A stretch of DNA of 64,000 nt, taken from Pseudomonas oryzihabitans. GTDB taxonomy: Bacteria > Pseudomonadota > Gammaproteobacteria > Pseudomonadales > Pseudomonadaceae. Location of the stretch: contig NZ_CP013987.1 of assembly GCF_001518815.1 (NCBI RefSeq), forward strand, positions 475,001 through 539,000. Reading direction: 5' to 3'. This document shows, in pieces, positions 49,560 to 57,907 of this stretch; within the stretch, counting starts at the first letter, position 1, and each line of letters opens with the position of its first letter. The position numbers and the translations under genes were made by a program. The notes below the pieces were generated by a model, which saw nothing but the letters and a program-made list of their open reading frames with translations, ran no database searches and was not told where the DNA came from.

Positions 49560-51281
49560 GTGGACGCGGTCCGCGGTCGCGCTCTGGTCGCGGGCCAGGC
49601 CCGGGGACGCCTGGCCTGGGCGCCCCTGGGTCTGAGTTTCTGGGGTGGCGTCGATCCGGCCAGCGGCCGGGTGATCGATCGCCACCATCCCCTGCAAGGT
49701 CTGGAGCTGGCCGGCCGCATCCTGGCCATCCCCAGCGGACGGGGCTCCTGTACCGGCAGCGCCGTGCTCCTGGAGCTGCTGCTGGCGGGGAAGGGGCCGG
49801 CGGCGCTGTTGCTGGCCGAGCCGGACGAGATCCTCAGCCTGGGCGCCATCGTCGCGGAGGAATTGTTCGGCTGTTCCCTGCCGGTGGTCAGCCTGGGCGC
49901 CAAGGCCTTCGCGGCCCTGGCCGAGCAGGAGGAGATCGCGGTAGCCGATGGCTGGGTCGGAGCGCCGGATAGCCACTTTGCCGAAATGGAACCGCCTGAC
50001 ATCGCCGAGCTCCAGCTGAGCGTGACCGACCAGGCGATGCTGGATGGCGCCCAGGGCAAGGCCATCCAGGCGGCCATGAAGATCCTGGTACGCATGGCGC
50101 AGCTGCAGGGCGCCCGCGAACTGCTCGACATTACCCAGGCGCATATCGACGGCTGTATCTACACCGGCCCGGCCAGTCTGGCCTTTGCCCAGCGGCTGGT
50201 GGAGTGGGACGGTCGGGTGCGGGTGCCCACCAGTCTCAATGCGGTGTCCGTGGACCAGCGTCGTTGGCGTGAGCAGGGCGTCGACCCGGCGCTGGGCGAG
50301 CCGGCCAGTGCCCTGGCCGAGGCCTATGTAGCCCTGGGCTGCCGTCCCACCTTTACCTGCGCGCCTTATCTGCTGGACAGTGCCCCTGTGTTGGGCGAGC
50401 AGGTGGTCTGGGCCGAATCCAACGCCGTGGTCTTCGCCAACAGCGTGCTGGGCGCGCGCACCCAGAAGTACGCCGACTTCCTCGATATCTGCACCGCCCT
50501 GACCGGGCGGGCGCCGCTGGCCGGCTGCCACCTGGACAGCGGTCGCCGCGCGGCCAGGGTGTTCCGGGTCAGCGTACCCGCGGGCCATGACGACGCCTTC
50601 TATCCGCTGCTCGGTTACTGGATCGGCCTGCGCTCACCCACCGGGATCCCCGCGGTGCTGGGTCTGGAAGACGCCCGGCCCAGTCGCGACGATCTCAAGG
50701 CCTTTGGCGCCGCCTTCGCCACCACCTCGGCAGCACCGCTGTTCCACCTGGTCGGGGTGACGCCCGAGGCGCCGATCCTGGCTGCAGTGGCCGCGCCTGA
50801 ACTGGAAATCGAAGACATAGGCCCGGCTGACTTGCGCCAGGCCTGGGCCGAGCTGGATAGTGTCTCCACGCGCGAGGTGCAGTTGGTGGCCTTGGGCAAC
50901 CCCCATTTTTCCGCCGAAGAATGCCAGCAGCTGGCCGATCTCTGCCGCGGCCGGCACCGGCATCCCCAGGTGGCCCTGGTCATCACCCTGGGTCGCGAGG
51001 TGCGCGCCGCCGCCGAGCGCAGTGGTGCCCTGGCCCAGCTGGAGGTCTTTGGTGCCCAACTGGTGGGCGATACCTGCTGGTGCATGCTCGGCGAACCCCT
51101 GGTACCGCCTCATGCCCGCACCCTGCTGACCAACTCCGGCAAGTTCGCCCACTACGGTCCGGGCCTCACCGGCCGCGAGCTGCGCTTCGCCGGCCTGGCT
51201 GCCTGTGTGGAGGCGGCCTGCACGGGCCTGGCACCGCCAGGACCACCCGACTGGCTCGCGCCGGTGGACTTATCCACCTAG
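49560..51281 (+). CDS. Aconitase X, fused small (DUF126) and large (DUF521) domains; possible cis-3-hydroxy-L-proline dehydratase
   Basis: A 573-residue fusion. Residues 1-140 resemble the DUF126 swivel domain (GRALVAGQARG; IPSGRGSCTGSAVLLELLLAG, cited in part). Residues from about 150 form the DUF521 catalytic domain, with TCAPYL and WAESNAVVFANSVLGART near 260-300 and NSGKFAHYGPGL near the C-terminus. Aconitase X fusions have been characterised as cis-3-hydroxy-L-proline dehydratases, while archaeal split forms act in mevalonate synthesis; the bacterial role is the better guess. The GTG start (49560) is 2 bases after braG, so it is probably translated as the sixth gene of the bra operon. 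Other hydroxyproline enzymes are not in the window. Confidence 0.83.
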   Translation: MDAVRGRALVAGQARGRLAWAPLGLSFWGGVDPASGRVIDRHHPLQGLELAGRILAIPSGRGSCTGSAVLLELLLAGKGPAALLLAEPDEILSLGAIVAEELFGCSLPVVSLGAKAFAALAEQEEIAVADGWVGAPDSHFAEMEPPDIAELQLSVTDQAMLDGAQGKAIQAAMKILVRMAQLQGARELLDITQAHIDGCIYTGPASLAFAQRLVEWDGRVRVPTSLNAVSVDQRRWREQGVDPALGEPASALAEAYVALGCRPTFTCAPYLLDSAPVLGEQVVWAESNAVVFANSVLGARTQKYADFLDICTALTGRAPLAGCHLDSGRRAARVFRVSVPAGHDDAFYPLLGYWIGLRSPTGIPAVLGLEDARPSRDDLKAFGAAFATTSAAPLFHLVGVTPEAPILAAVAAPELEIEDIGPADLRQAWAELDSVSTREVQLVALGNPHFSAEECQQLADLCRGRHRHPQVALVITLGREVRAAAERSGALAQLEVFGAQLVGDTCWCMLGEPLVPPHARTLLTNSGKFAHYGPGLTGRELRFAGLAACVEAACTGLAPPGPPDWLAPVDLST

Positions 51282-51532
51282 CCACGGGGCCGAGTTCTGT
51301 GCAGGAAATCCGTGGATCGTCCTGTGGATAAGCTTGGCATAGCCGGTCGCGAGGCCCAGGGTGCCTGGCCCGGCAGGAACTGCTCAAAAAATCGCCAGTG
51401 CACAAAAAGCTGTTGGCTACCAAGGCGTTATGGCTGATCGGTCGGATTCCGTCCGATCTGGGTATTCGCCTGACCAATGTCACTGAGCTATCGTGAGCCT
51501 CGGCCAAAATCCCCTCGCAGAAGGAATCTTTC
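51282..51532. other. Gene-free interval between aconitase X and SDR
   Basis: No gene is visible. An imperfect inverted repeat, GGCCCAGG-GTG-CCTGGCCC (51350-51369), follows the operon but lacks a T-run, so it is only a weak terminator candidate. GAAGGAATC before 51533 is the SDR ribosome binding site. Confidence 0.5.
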
Positions 51533-52291
51533 ATGTCTTCGATCTTCATTACCGGTGCCACCTCCGGTTTCGGCGCCGCCACCGCTCGCCGCTTCGCCAA
51601 GGACGGCTGGTCGATCGTCATCACCGGCCGCCGCGAGGATCGCCTGCACGCCCTGGCCGAGGAATTGTCCGGTCAGGCCAAGGTGCTGCCGCTGGTGCTG
51701 GACGTCCAGGATCGCGCCGCCGTGGAAGCCGCGGTCGCCGGCCTGCCCGAGGAATTCAACCAGCTGCGCGCCCTGGTCAACAATGCCGGTCTGGCGCTGG
51801 GCAACACTCCGGCGCAGAGCTGCGACCTGGACGACTGGGACACCATGGTCGATACCAACATCAAGGGCATGCTCTATTGCACCCGCCTGTTGCTGCCGCG
51901 GCTGATCGCCCATGGCGCCGGCGCCGGCATCGTCAACCTGGGCTCGGTCGCGGGCGACTATCCCTATCCGGGCAGCCACGTCTATGGCGCCACCAAGGCC
52001 TTCCTCAAGCAGTTCAGCCTGAGCCTGAGATCGGACCTGCTGGGCACTGGGGTACGGGTGACCAACATTGAGCCGGGCCTGTCGGAAAGCGAATTCTCGG
52101 TGGTGCGTTTTGGGGGTGACAAAGCCAAGGCCGATGCCGTCTATGCGGGCACCGAACCGCTGACGCCCGATGACATCGCCGAATCCATCCACTGGGCGCT
52201 GAACCAGCCCAGGCACGTCAACATCAACCGCATCCAGTTGATGGCGACCTGCCAGGCGTTCAACAACTTCAACATCCACCGCCAGAGTTAA
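51533..52291 (+). CDS. Short-chain dehydrogenase, YdfG-like NADP-dependent 3-hydroxy acid dehydrogenase
   Basis: Rossmann-fold oxidoreductase of 252 residues. It has the cofactor motif GATSGFG (8-14), NNAG, and the catalytic Ser/Tyr/Lys set in NLGSVAGDYPYPGSHVYGATK. The C-terminus (NINRIQLMATCQAFNNFNIHR) resembles E. coli YdfG, which oxidises serine and 3-hydroxy acids. The substrate here is inferred. It stands alone, convergent with the anti-sigma gene. Confidence 0.85.
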   Translation: MSSIFITGATSGFGAATARRFAKDGWSIVITGRREDRLHALAEELSGQAKVLPLVLDVQDRAAVEAAVAGLPEEFNQLRALVNNAGLALGNTPAQSCDLDDWDTMVDTNIKGMLYCTRLLLPRLIAHGAGAGIVNLGSVAGDYPYPGSHVYGATKAFLKQFSLSLRSDLLGTGVRVTNIEPGLSESEFSVVRFGGDKAKADAVYAGTEPLTPDDIAESIHWALNQPRHVNINRIQLMATCQAFNNFNIHRQS

Positions 52292-52300
52292 GGGCGCTCG

Positions 52301-53011
52301 CTAGAGCACCTTCACTGCCCGGCCGATGAACTGGATCGGCCCGGTGGGTCGGCCGGTGGGCGAGCCGCCCTGGTCTTCCAGGGTGAGTTCGAACAACTGG
52401 TTGGCTTCCAGCGGCGGCAGCCGGTCCAGCGGTACCTGCAGAGTACGCCCAGGCTGCACCAGACCCAGAGATACCGGGCTCTGCCAGGCATCGGCCTTGG
52501 TCCAAAATTGCAGGGTCTTGCCGCTCGGCACGGCATCGCGCCCCAGCGGAATCAGCTGCAGGTCATGGGCGCTGGCAGTCTGGATCACCCAGCCGGGCGT
52601 GCGATCGCTGGGCGCCGCCAGCACCACCAAGTAGCTTGGCGTGGGTACCGGGCGCAGCAGTAGCAGCACCGCGAGCACCAGGCTGGCGGCCAGCCCTGCC
52701 GCACTCAGACCCTGCCAGAGCGCCAGCCGTTGCCACAGCGACTCGCGCCGGATGACGACCCGGGTGTCGGCCTCACGCAGACTGCGCTCGATGCGCGGCC
52801 ACAGATTCGCGCCGGGCTCGACGGGTGGCACCCGCTCGGCCAGCGGCTGCAGGCGCGCCTCCCAGCGCGCCACGGCGGCGGCCAGCAGGGCGTCCGTCGC
52901 CAGCGCAAGCTCCACGCGACGACGCTCTTCGGCGTCCAGGGTACCGAGCACGTATTCGCCGGCCAGGCGTTCGCGTTCTTCGTCCGGGGGCAGGGTGGTG
53001 TCGCTGTTCAT
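52301..53011 (-). CDS. Anti-sigma factor (RskA/SigK-regulator type)
   Basis: A 236-residue single-pass membrane protein. A cytoplasmic N-terminal anti-sigma region (LAGEYVLGTLDAEERRRVE) is followed by one transmembrane helix (about 101-119) and a periplasmic RskA domain from about 120. It would bind and hold the ECF sigma factor encoded just upstream. ATG 53011 overlaps the sigma stop (ATGA), the usual coupling; a GTG three codons earlier is an alternative start. Confidence 0.88.
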   Translation of the reverse strand: MNSDTTLPPDEERERLAGEYVLGTLDAEERRRVELALATDALLAAAVARWEARLQPLAERVPPVEPGANLWPRIERSLREADTRVVIRRESLWQRLALWQGLSAAGLAASLVLAVLLLLRPVPTPSYLVVLAAPSDRTPGWVIQTASAHDLQLIPLGRDAVPSGKTLQFWTKADAWQSPVSLGLVQPGRTLQVPLDRLPPLEANQLFELTLEDQGGSPTGRPTGPIQFIGRAVKVL

Positions 53012-53535
53012 GTCATGCACTCCCTGAGCGCCTTGAGACCACGCGTGATCCAGCTCTTCACCGTGCCTAGGGGTGCCTGCAGGCGCTGGGCGATCTCGCC
53101 ATGGGAGCAGCCGTCCAGGTAGGCGGCCAGGATGGCCTCCCGCCGCGGCGCTTCCAGGTTCTGCAGGCAGCCCTCCAGGCGGCTGCCGTCGGCTTCTCGC
53201 GCCGGATCGGCAGACTCGGCCAGGGGTTCCCAGTCATCCCCCAGGGGCACCAGGCGCTGCCGATCACGCAAGGCGTTGAGCGCCAGGTTGCGGGCCACGC
53301 TGCACATCCAGCCGCGGGCCGAACCGCGCTCCGGGGCGAAACTGGCGGCGCCGCGCCAGATGCGCAGAAAGGCGTCGTGGAGGATGTCTTCGGCCAGCCC
53401 GCGATCGCGCACCAGGCGCAGGACGATACCCAGCAACAGCGGCGCCTCGTTCTGGTAGAGCCGCTGCAGGGCGGCACGCTCTCCCTGGGCACAGGCGGCG
53501 AGCAGGACGGCTGGATCAGGGGAACGTTCGGTCAC
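53008..53535 (-). CDS. ECF RNA polymerase sigma factor (SigK-like)
   Basis: Extracytoplasmic-function sigma factor of 175 residues. Region 2 spans about 22-92 (LAEDILHDAFLRIWRGA; GWMCSVARNLALNALRDR) and region 4 about 115-170 (CSHGEIAQRLQAPLGTVKSWITRG). The start is GTG at 53535 with no strong ribosome binding site, so translation may depend on the upstream gene. It is followed directly by its anti-sigma gene. The signal sensed is unknown. Confidence 0.9.
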   Translation of the reverse strand: MTERSPDPAVLLAACAQGERAALQRLYQNEAPLLLGIVLRLVRDRGLAEDILHDAFLRIWRGAASFAPERGSARGWMCSVARNLALNALRDRQRLVPLGDDWEPLAESADPAREADGSRLEGCLQNLEAPRREAILAAYLDGCSHGEIAQRLQAPLGTVKSWITRGLKALRECMT

Positions 53536-53620
53536 GAGGGTGCGCGCCAGGCTGGGGACGCCAGGGTGGCGACCGGATCAGCCGAGCCTAGCCGATCCGC
53601 TCCTGGCTGTCCCCTGGACC

Positions 53621-54148
53621 TCAGCCCTTCTTCCAGAACAGATAGTCGGCCTGGTAGTTCACGGTCTGCTGTTCGCCCTTGTTGGCCGAGGTGCAGGCCT
53701 TGGCCGGCGCGACGCCACCCTTAAGCGCGGTGCGCTGGATGTAGGTGGTGCCCTGGAAGGCGCCCTTGCCCTCGGCGGGCGCGGCCTCCACCAGCTGATA
53801 GGGCAGGTTGCCGGCGCCGGCGGGAGCGATGGCCAGTTGCTTGCCGACCACCTTGGAGCCGTCGGCGGCTTCCCAGGTGGCCGGCGGACCGTAGTAGCGC
53901 CCCACCTGCTTGCCCTGGCGATCATGCAGGTCGGCCTTGGGGCCGACAAAGAACCACTCGGTCTGGCCGGGCATGTCCTTCTTGTCGCGGCATTCGTAGA
54001 CGATGGTGCCCTTGCCCACGGTTTCCAGCATCAGGCTGTTGCCGGCGGGCACGCGGACGGCCTCGGGCAACTCGCCCTGGGCCAGCAGCGGGGTGCTCAG
54101 CAGGGCGGTCAGGACCAGGATGCTGCAACGGCTGGAGGTGTTGTTCAT
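53621..54148 (-). CDS. Secreted DUF3455 domain protein
   Basis: Exported protein of 175 residues with a signal peptide (MNNTSSRCSILVLTALLSTP...AQG) and the DUF3455 core, including VYECRDK, the W-x-F region TEWFFVGPKADL and a late CTSANKGEQQTVNYQADYLF region. Function is unknown. It lies 85 bases upstream of the ECF sigma gene on the same strand, so it is probably the first gene of a three-gene unit and perhaps the main target of the sigma factor. Confidence 0.83.
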   Translation of the reverse strand: MNNTSSRCSILVLTALLSTPLLAQGELPEAVRVPAGNSLMLETVGKGTIVYECRDKKDMPGQTEWFFVGPKADLHDRQGKQVGRYYGPPATWEAADGSKVVGKQLAIAPAGAGNLPYQLVEAAPAEGKGAFQGTTYIQRTALKGGVAPAKACTSANKGEQQTVNYQADYLFWKKG

Positions 54149-54196
54149 GCGCTTGCTCCGGATTGAGAGGGGGCACAGTCGGTTGGACTGTAGGTG

Positions 54197-54224
54197 CTAT
54201 ACCCGGCAGCCGGCGCTTTGGATG
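54197..54224 (-). promoter_or_regulatory. Candidate ECF-type promoter of the DUF3455-sigma-anti-sigma unit
   Basis: On the minus strand, CATCC (54224-54220), 17 bases and GTATAG (54202-54197) lie about 50 bases before the DUF3455 ATG. The layout resembles ECF promoters, but the consensus of this particular sigma is unknown, so the call is tentative. Confidence 0.35.
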
Positions 54225-54302
54225 CAGCTGTCATGAAAAATCTTCAATTCATCGGCATAGTCGCGACCGCCTCCTAACCGAACCGCTCTGTTCTGGGGTT
54301 CC

Positions 54303-54357
54303 TGTCAGCCTGCCGTCAGCCTGGTTTCAGCGATCCCTAAGGTTGTTCGGCGATAGT
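54303..54357 (+). promoter_or_regulatory. Four 11-base-period hexamers ahead of a -10; likely OmpR/PhoB-family response regulator site
   Basis: TGTCAG (54303), CGTCAG (54314), TTTCAG (54325) and CCTAAG (54336) occur at exact 11-base steps. A -10-like GATAGT (54352-54357) lies 10 bases after the last. There is no good -35, as in activator-dependent promoters. The last two half-sites, with a 5-base gap, resemble PmrA-type TTAAG repeats. The array lies just upstream of a membrane glycosyltransferase gene. Confidence 0.5.
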
Positions 54358-54406
54358 GGCGCCGGGTCGCGAGCCCGTCCTTCCCTGCCTGCCGGAGTCC
54401 TGCCGC

Positions 54407-56032
54407 GTGTCGTCCATCCCGAGCCCGGCGCGTCTGCGCCTCGAAAGCCTGGCGCTGTGCCTGCTGGCGGTGCTGCTGTTCACCCTGGGTCTGTGGGAGC
54501 AGCCCTTCATCGGCTTCGACGGCCGCTTCGCGCTGTTCGCGCAGGAGATGTTCCGTCATGGCGCGAGTGCCTTTCCGACCAGCTATGGTCAGCCCTATCC
54601 GGATTATCCCGCCACCTCGACGCTGCTGATCGACGTCTTCGCCCAGCTGTTCGGCGAGGTCAATCGCCTGGCCACGGTGATTCCCACCGCGCTGGCCTCG
54701 GCGGCCATCGTCGGTCTGCTCTATCGCCTGCTGGCCGAGCGGTCCCGCGCCTGGGGCCTGCTGGCGGTACTGGTGCTGCTGATCAATGGCTTTCTGGCCA
54801 AGGCCCGCTCCATCTGCCTGGACCAGTTCGTCACCCTGGCCGCGCTGGGGTGTTTCTATCTGCTGTGGAGCGCTGATCAGCGCGGCCTGCCGCGGCGGCG
54901 CGTCTTGGTTTTCTGCTGCATGACGGCAGGCTTCGCGGTACGCGGTCCGTTGGGGTTGATCGAGCCCTGCGGGGTAGTCTGTCTCTACTGGCTGTTGCAG
55001 GGCGACTGGCGGCGCAGCCTTGGCTATGGTCTGGTCGGGGCCCTGGTGCTGGCGCTGTGCAGCGCGGTACTGCTGGGGCTGGCCTGGCGTACCGGCGGCA
55101 CGGTGTTCGTCGAAGACGTGATCCGCATGCAGGTCTCCGGGCGGCTGGACGATACCGACGGCGCCGGCTATCCCTGGTGGTACTTCCTGCAGCTGGGCCT
55201 CTATCGCTATGCGCCGGCCTTTCCCCTGGCGCTGTTCGCCCTGCCGACGCTGAGGCGTCACTGGCGGCTGCGCCATGCGCAGGCGGACAGCCGCCTGCTG
55301 ATCCAGCTGGCCGGCTTCGCCGTGCTGATCGTGGTGGCCCTGTCGATACCCACCTTCAAGAAACCCTATTACATCCTGCCGGCCATTCCGGCCTGCGCCG
55401 CCCTCGGCGCCTGGGTGCTGCTGCAGGGACAGGGTGCCCTGGCCTGGGTACGGCGCCTGTTCCTGCCGCTGCTGGTGGTTTTCCCAGTGCTGCTCGGAGT
55501 GCTGGTCAAGCTGCAGCAACCCCGGCTCCAGGCCGCGGGTTGGTGGCCGCCGCTGGACATGCGGCTGCTGCTCGGCGCCTTCGGCATTCTGGCGCTGCTC
55601 GCCCTGGTCGCCGCCTGGCGTGAACGGGGTGCCTTCCGCCTGGGCATGCCGCTCGCCGCGGCGGCGCTGGCGCAATGGCTGCTGATCGTTCTGGCGCTGG
55701 ATCCGATGCAGGCGCTGCGCTACGACACCCGCGCCTTCGTCACGCGTCTGGAGAGTCTGCGCCAGGGGGAGCCGGGCCAGCTGGTGTTCTTTGGCCTTGG
55801 GCAGGACACCAAGGCCTTCCGTTACCTGATGAACCTCGACTACGACGCGCCCCTGCCGACCTTCATCGACATCGGCCAACCCGGGCAGCTGGCCCAGGTT
55901 GAGCGCCCCGCCTATGTGCTGCTCGACGCCGACAGCCAGGCGGCCCTGGCGGGTACTCCGCTGGCCAGCCGCCGACCGGTGCTGGAAGGCCGCTTCAACG
56001 ACAATCGCTGGCAGGCCTACTACCTGCCCTGA
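54407..56032 (+). CDS. Membrane-bound phospholipid-carrier-dependent glycosyltransferase (ArnT/PMT family)
   Basis: A 541-residue inner-membrane protein with about ten hydrophobic segments and a soluble C-terminal domain (from about 440). An acidic residue in the first periplasmic loop (FIGFDGRFALFAQEM) fits the GT-C fold of ArnT-like enzymes, which move a sugar from undecaprenyl phosphate to lipid A or another envelope acceptor. The sugar and acceptor are unknown. GTG 54407 has GGAG 9 bases upstream. A GTG at 54356 is also in frame but would fall at the predicted -10 and adds 17 residues with no hydrophobic character. The phosphoesterase gene follows after 10 bases. Confidence 0.82.
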   Translation: MSSIPSPARLRLESLALCLLAVLLFTLGLWEQPFIGFDGRFALFAQEMFRHGASAFPTSYGQPYPDYPATSTLLIDVFAQLFGEVNRLATVIPTALASAAIVGLLYRLLAERSRAWGLLAVLVLLINGFLAKARSICLDQFVTLAALGCFYLLWSADQRGLPRRRVLVFCCMTAGFAVRGPLGLIEPCGVVCLYWLLQGDWRRSLGYGLVGALVLALCSAVLLGLAWRTGGTVFVEDVIRMQVSGRLDDTDGAGYPWWYFLQLGLYRYAPAFPLALFALPTLRRHWRLRHAQADSRLLIQLAGFAVLIVVALSIPTFKKPYYILPAIPACAALGAWVLLQGQGALAWVRRLFLPLLVVFPVLLGVLVKLQQPRLQAAGWWPPLDMRLLLGAFGILALLALVAAWRERGAFRLGMPLAAAALAQWLLIVLALDPMQALRYDTRAFVTRLESLRQGEPGQLVFFGLGQDTKAFRYLMNLDYDAPLPTFIDIGQPGQLAQVERPAYVLLDADSQAALAGTPLASRRPVLEGRFNDNRWQAYYLP

Positions 56033-56042
56033 GGCCGCTGTG

Positions 56043-57299
56043 ATGACCGATTCGCCCGATTTTCATCGTCGCCGGCTGTGCCTGGCGCTGGCCGGTCTGC
56101 CGCTATTGGCCGCGTGCAAGCCGACCCAGCGCTATGGCCTGCCAGAGCACCGCGCCCACTGGTTCGAGCGCCACAGCTTCACGCCGCTCAGGCCATTGCC
56201 GTCGCGTACCAGTTTTGTCCTGGGCGTGCTGCCCGATACTCAGTACTACAGCGAGAACAACCACGAGATGCAGCCCAACGGCCGGCGCATAGAGCGTTAT
56301 GGTCACCTGGGCTATTCGCCGGCACTGGCTTTTCATGCCCAGACCCATTGGCTGGCGCACAACGCCGCAGCGCTGAACCTGCCGTTCGTGGTGCACCTGG
56401 GCGACCTGGTGGAAAACGCCGAGCAGCGTGGCGAATGGCTGCTGGCCAGCCACGCCATGGCACGTCTGGAAAGGGCCGGGGTGCCCTACAGCGTCATGAC
56501 CGGGGATCACGATGTCGTCGAGCTATACACCGAGGATCGCCTGCGCGACGCTCGCGAGCTCTTCACCCAGTATTTCGGCCGCGAGCGGGCGGCGCGTCAG
56601 GCCACCTTTCTCGAACGCGATGTCACCGGCCTCAACGAGGCCCATCGCTTCTCGGCGCTCGGCCAGGGCTTTCTGTTGCTGACGCTGGACTGGTGCCCCT
56701 CGGAGCAGAGCCTGGACTGGGCCCAGGGGGTGCTGGATCGCTATCCGCACCTGCCGACCATCCTCACGTCGCACAACATCATCGACCTAGTGAACGGTCA
56801 GGCGGTGCTCTCCACCCGCCGCAACGACACCGGGGTGCGACTGTGGAACCGCTTGATCCGTCGCAACGACCAGATCTTCCTCACCCTCAACGGCCACAAC
56901 CACGGCAGCGGTCATCTGCGGCTGGCCAACGACTTCGGCCATCCGGTGGATCTGCTGCTGATCAACTATCAGACCGAATACGCGGGCGGCAACGGCCTGC
57001 TGCGGCTGCTGGAGCTGGATCTGGCGCGCGGGCGGCTGGAGGCCTTCACCTATTCGCCCTGGGTCGCCTATCGCCAGCAGAGCGGCGACCTGCCCGTGCG
57101 TCTGGGCAGCGATCCACGCGATACCTACTCTGCCGAGGTCCTGGCGCCCCTGGCCTCGCCGCAGTTCGATAACAGATTCGTGCTGGAGGTGGACTTCGCC
57201 ACGCGCTTCGCCGGCTTTGGCGGTTATACCGCGCAGATGCCGGCGGTGGCGGAAGAGGGCGTGCTGGCGCGGCTGCGCCAGCAGTTGGGGATCGCCTGA
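56043..57299 (+). CDS. Exported lipoprotein metallophosphoesterase
   Basis: Calcineurin-like phosphoesterase of 418 residues. Metal-site blocks are visible: DTQ (65-67), GDLVENAE (from 120), GDHD (154-157, replacing the commoner GNHD), SHN and NGHNHGSGH. The N-terminus has consecutive arginines HRRRLCLALAG and a lipobox LLAAC with Cys25. It is probably exported, perhaps by Tat, and lipid-anchored. It lies 10 bases after the glycosyltransferase, so the two likely act on the same envelope pathway. Substrate unknown. Confidence 0.8.
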   Translation: MTDSPDFHRRRLCLALAGLPLLAACKPTQRYGLPEHRAHWFERHSFTPLRPLPSRTSFVLGVLPDTQYYSENNHEMQPNGRRIERYGHLGYSPALAFHAQTHWLAHNAAALNLPFVVHLGDLVENAEQRGEWLLASHAMARLERAGVPYSVMTGDHDVVELYTEDRLRDARELFTQYFGRERAARQATFLERDVTGLNEAHRFSALGQGFLLLTLDWCPSEQSLDWAQGVLDRYPHLPTILTSHNIIDLVNGQAVLSTRRNDTGVRLWNRLIRRNDQIFLTLNGHNHGSGHLRLANDFGHPVDLLLINYQTEYAGGNGLLRLLELDLARGRLEAFTYSPWVAYRQQSGDLPVRLGSDPRDTYSAEVLAPLASPQFDNRFVLEVDFATRFAGFGGYTAQMPAVAEEGVLARLRQQLGIA

Positions 57300-57303
57300 C
57301 GGA

Positions 57304-57876
57304 TCAGGCGGCGAGCAGCCAGCCACCGGCCACGGCGGTGGCGATGCCGGCGAGTCGTACCAGCGGCGCGGCGGCCTGGGGCAGGTAGCGCACCACGGCA
57401 TAGCCCAGGCCATGCAGGGCGGCGGTCGCGGTGACGAAGCCCAGGGCGTAGGCCCAGGGATTGCCCATCTCCGGCAATTCCAGGCCGTGGGCCACGCCGT
57501 GGAAGAGGGCGAAGGCGGCGGTCAGGCCAACGGCGGCGGCGACCGGCGGCCGGGCGGCCAGCGCCACTAGCAGTCCCAGGGCCAGCACCGAGGCGGCGAT
57601 GCCGGTCTCCATGAAGGGAATCTCCAGGCCAGTGAAGCCCAGCAGGCCACCGATCAGCATGGTGCCGACAAAGGTGCAGGGCAGCGCCAGGCGCGCCTTG
57701 CCCTGCTGCTGGGCGGCCCAGAGACCTACGGCGAGCATGGCCAGCAGGTGGTCGAGACCGGTCAGGGGATGCAGCACCCCGGCGGCCAGGCCGTTCTCAG
57801 CGTGCCCGGGGTGAGCGAAGGCCAAGGCCGGTGCGAGCAGCAGGGCGGCGGTGGCGAGGATCTTGGCGTGTCTCAT
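57304..57876 (-). CDS. ureJ: HupE/UreJ family nickel-related membrane protein
   Basis: A 190-residue membrane protein with a signal peptide (MRHAKILATAALLLAPALA...FAHPGH). About six hydrophobic segments follow, with the family HPLTGLDHLLAM and AFALFHGVAHGLE motifs, whose His and Asp residues are thought to handle nickel. It is the last gene of the ureE-ureF-ureG run, 31 bases after ureG. Confidence 0.88.
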   Translation of the reverse strand: MRHAKILATAALLLAPALAFAHPGHAENGLAAGVLHPLTGLDHLLAMLAVGLWAAQQQGKARLALPCTFVGTMLIGGLLGFTGLEIPFMETGIAASVLALGLLVALAARPPVAAAVGLTAAFALFHGVAHGLELPEMGNPWAYALGFVTATAALHGLGYAVVRYLPQAAAPLVRLAGIATAVAGGWLLAA

Positions 57877-57907
57877 GGGAGCTCCTTGGAGGGGTGAAAT
57901 CCTGGGT

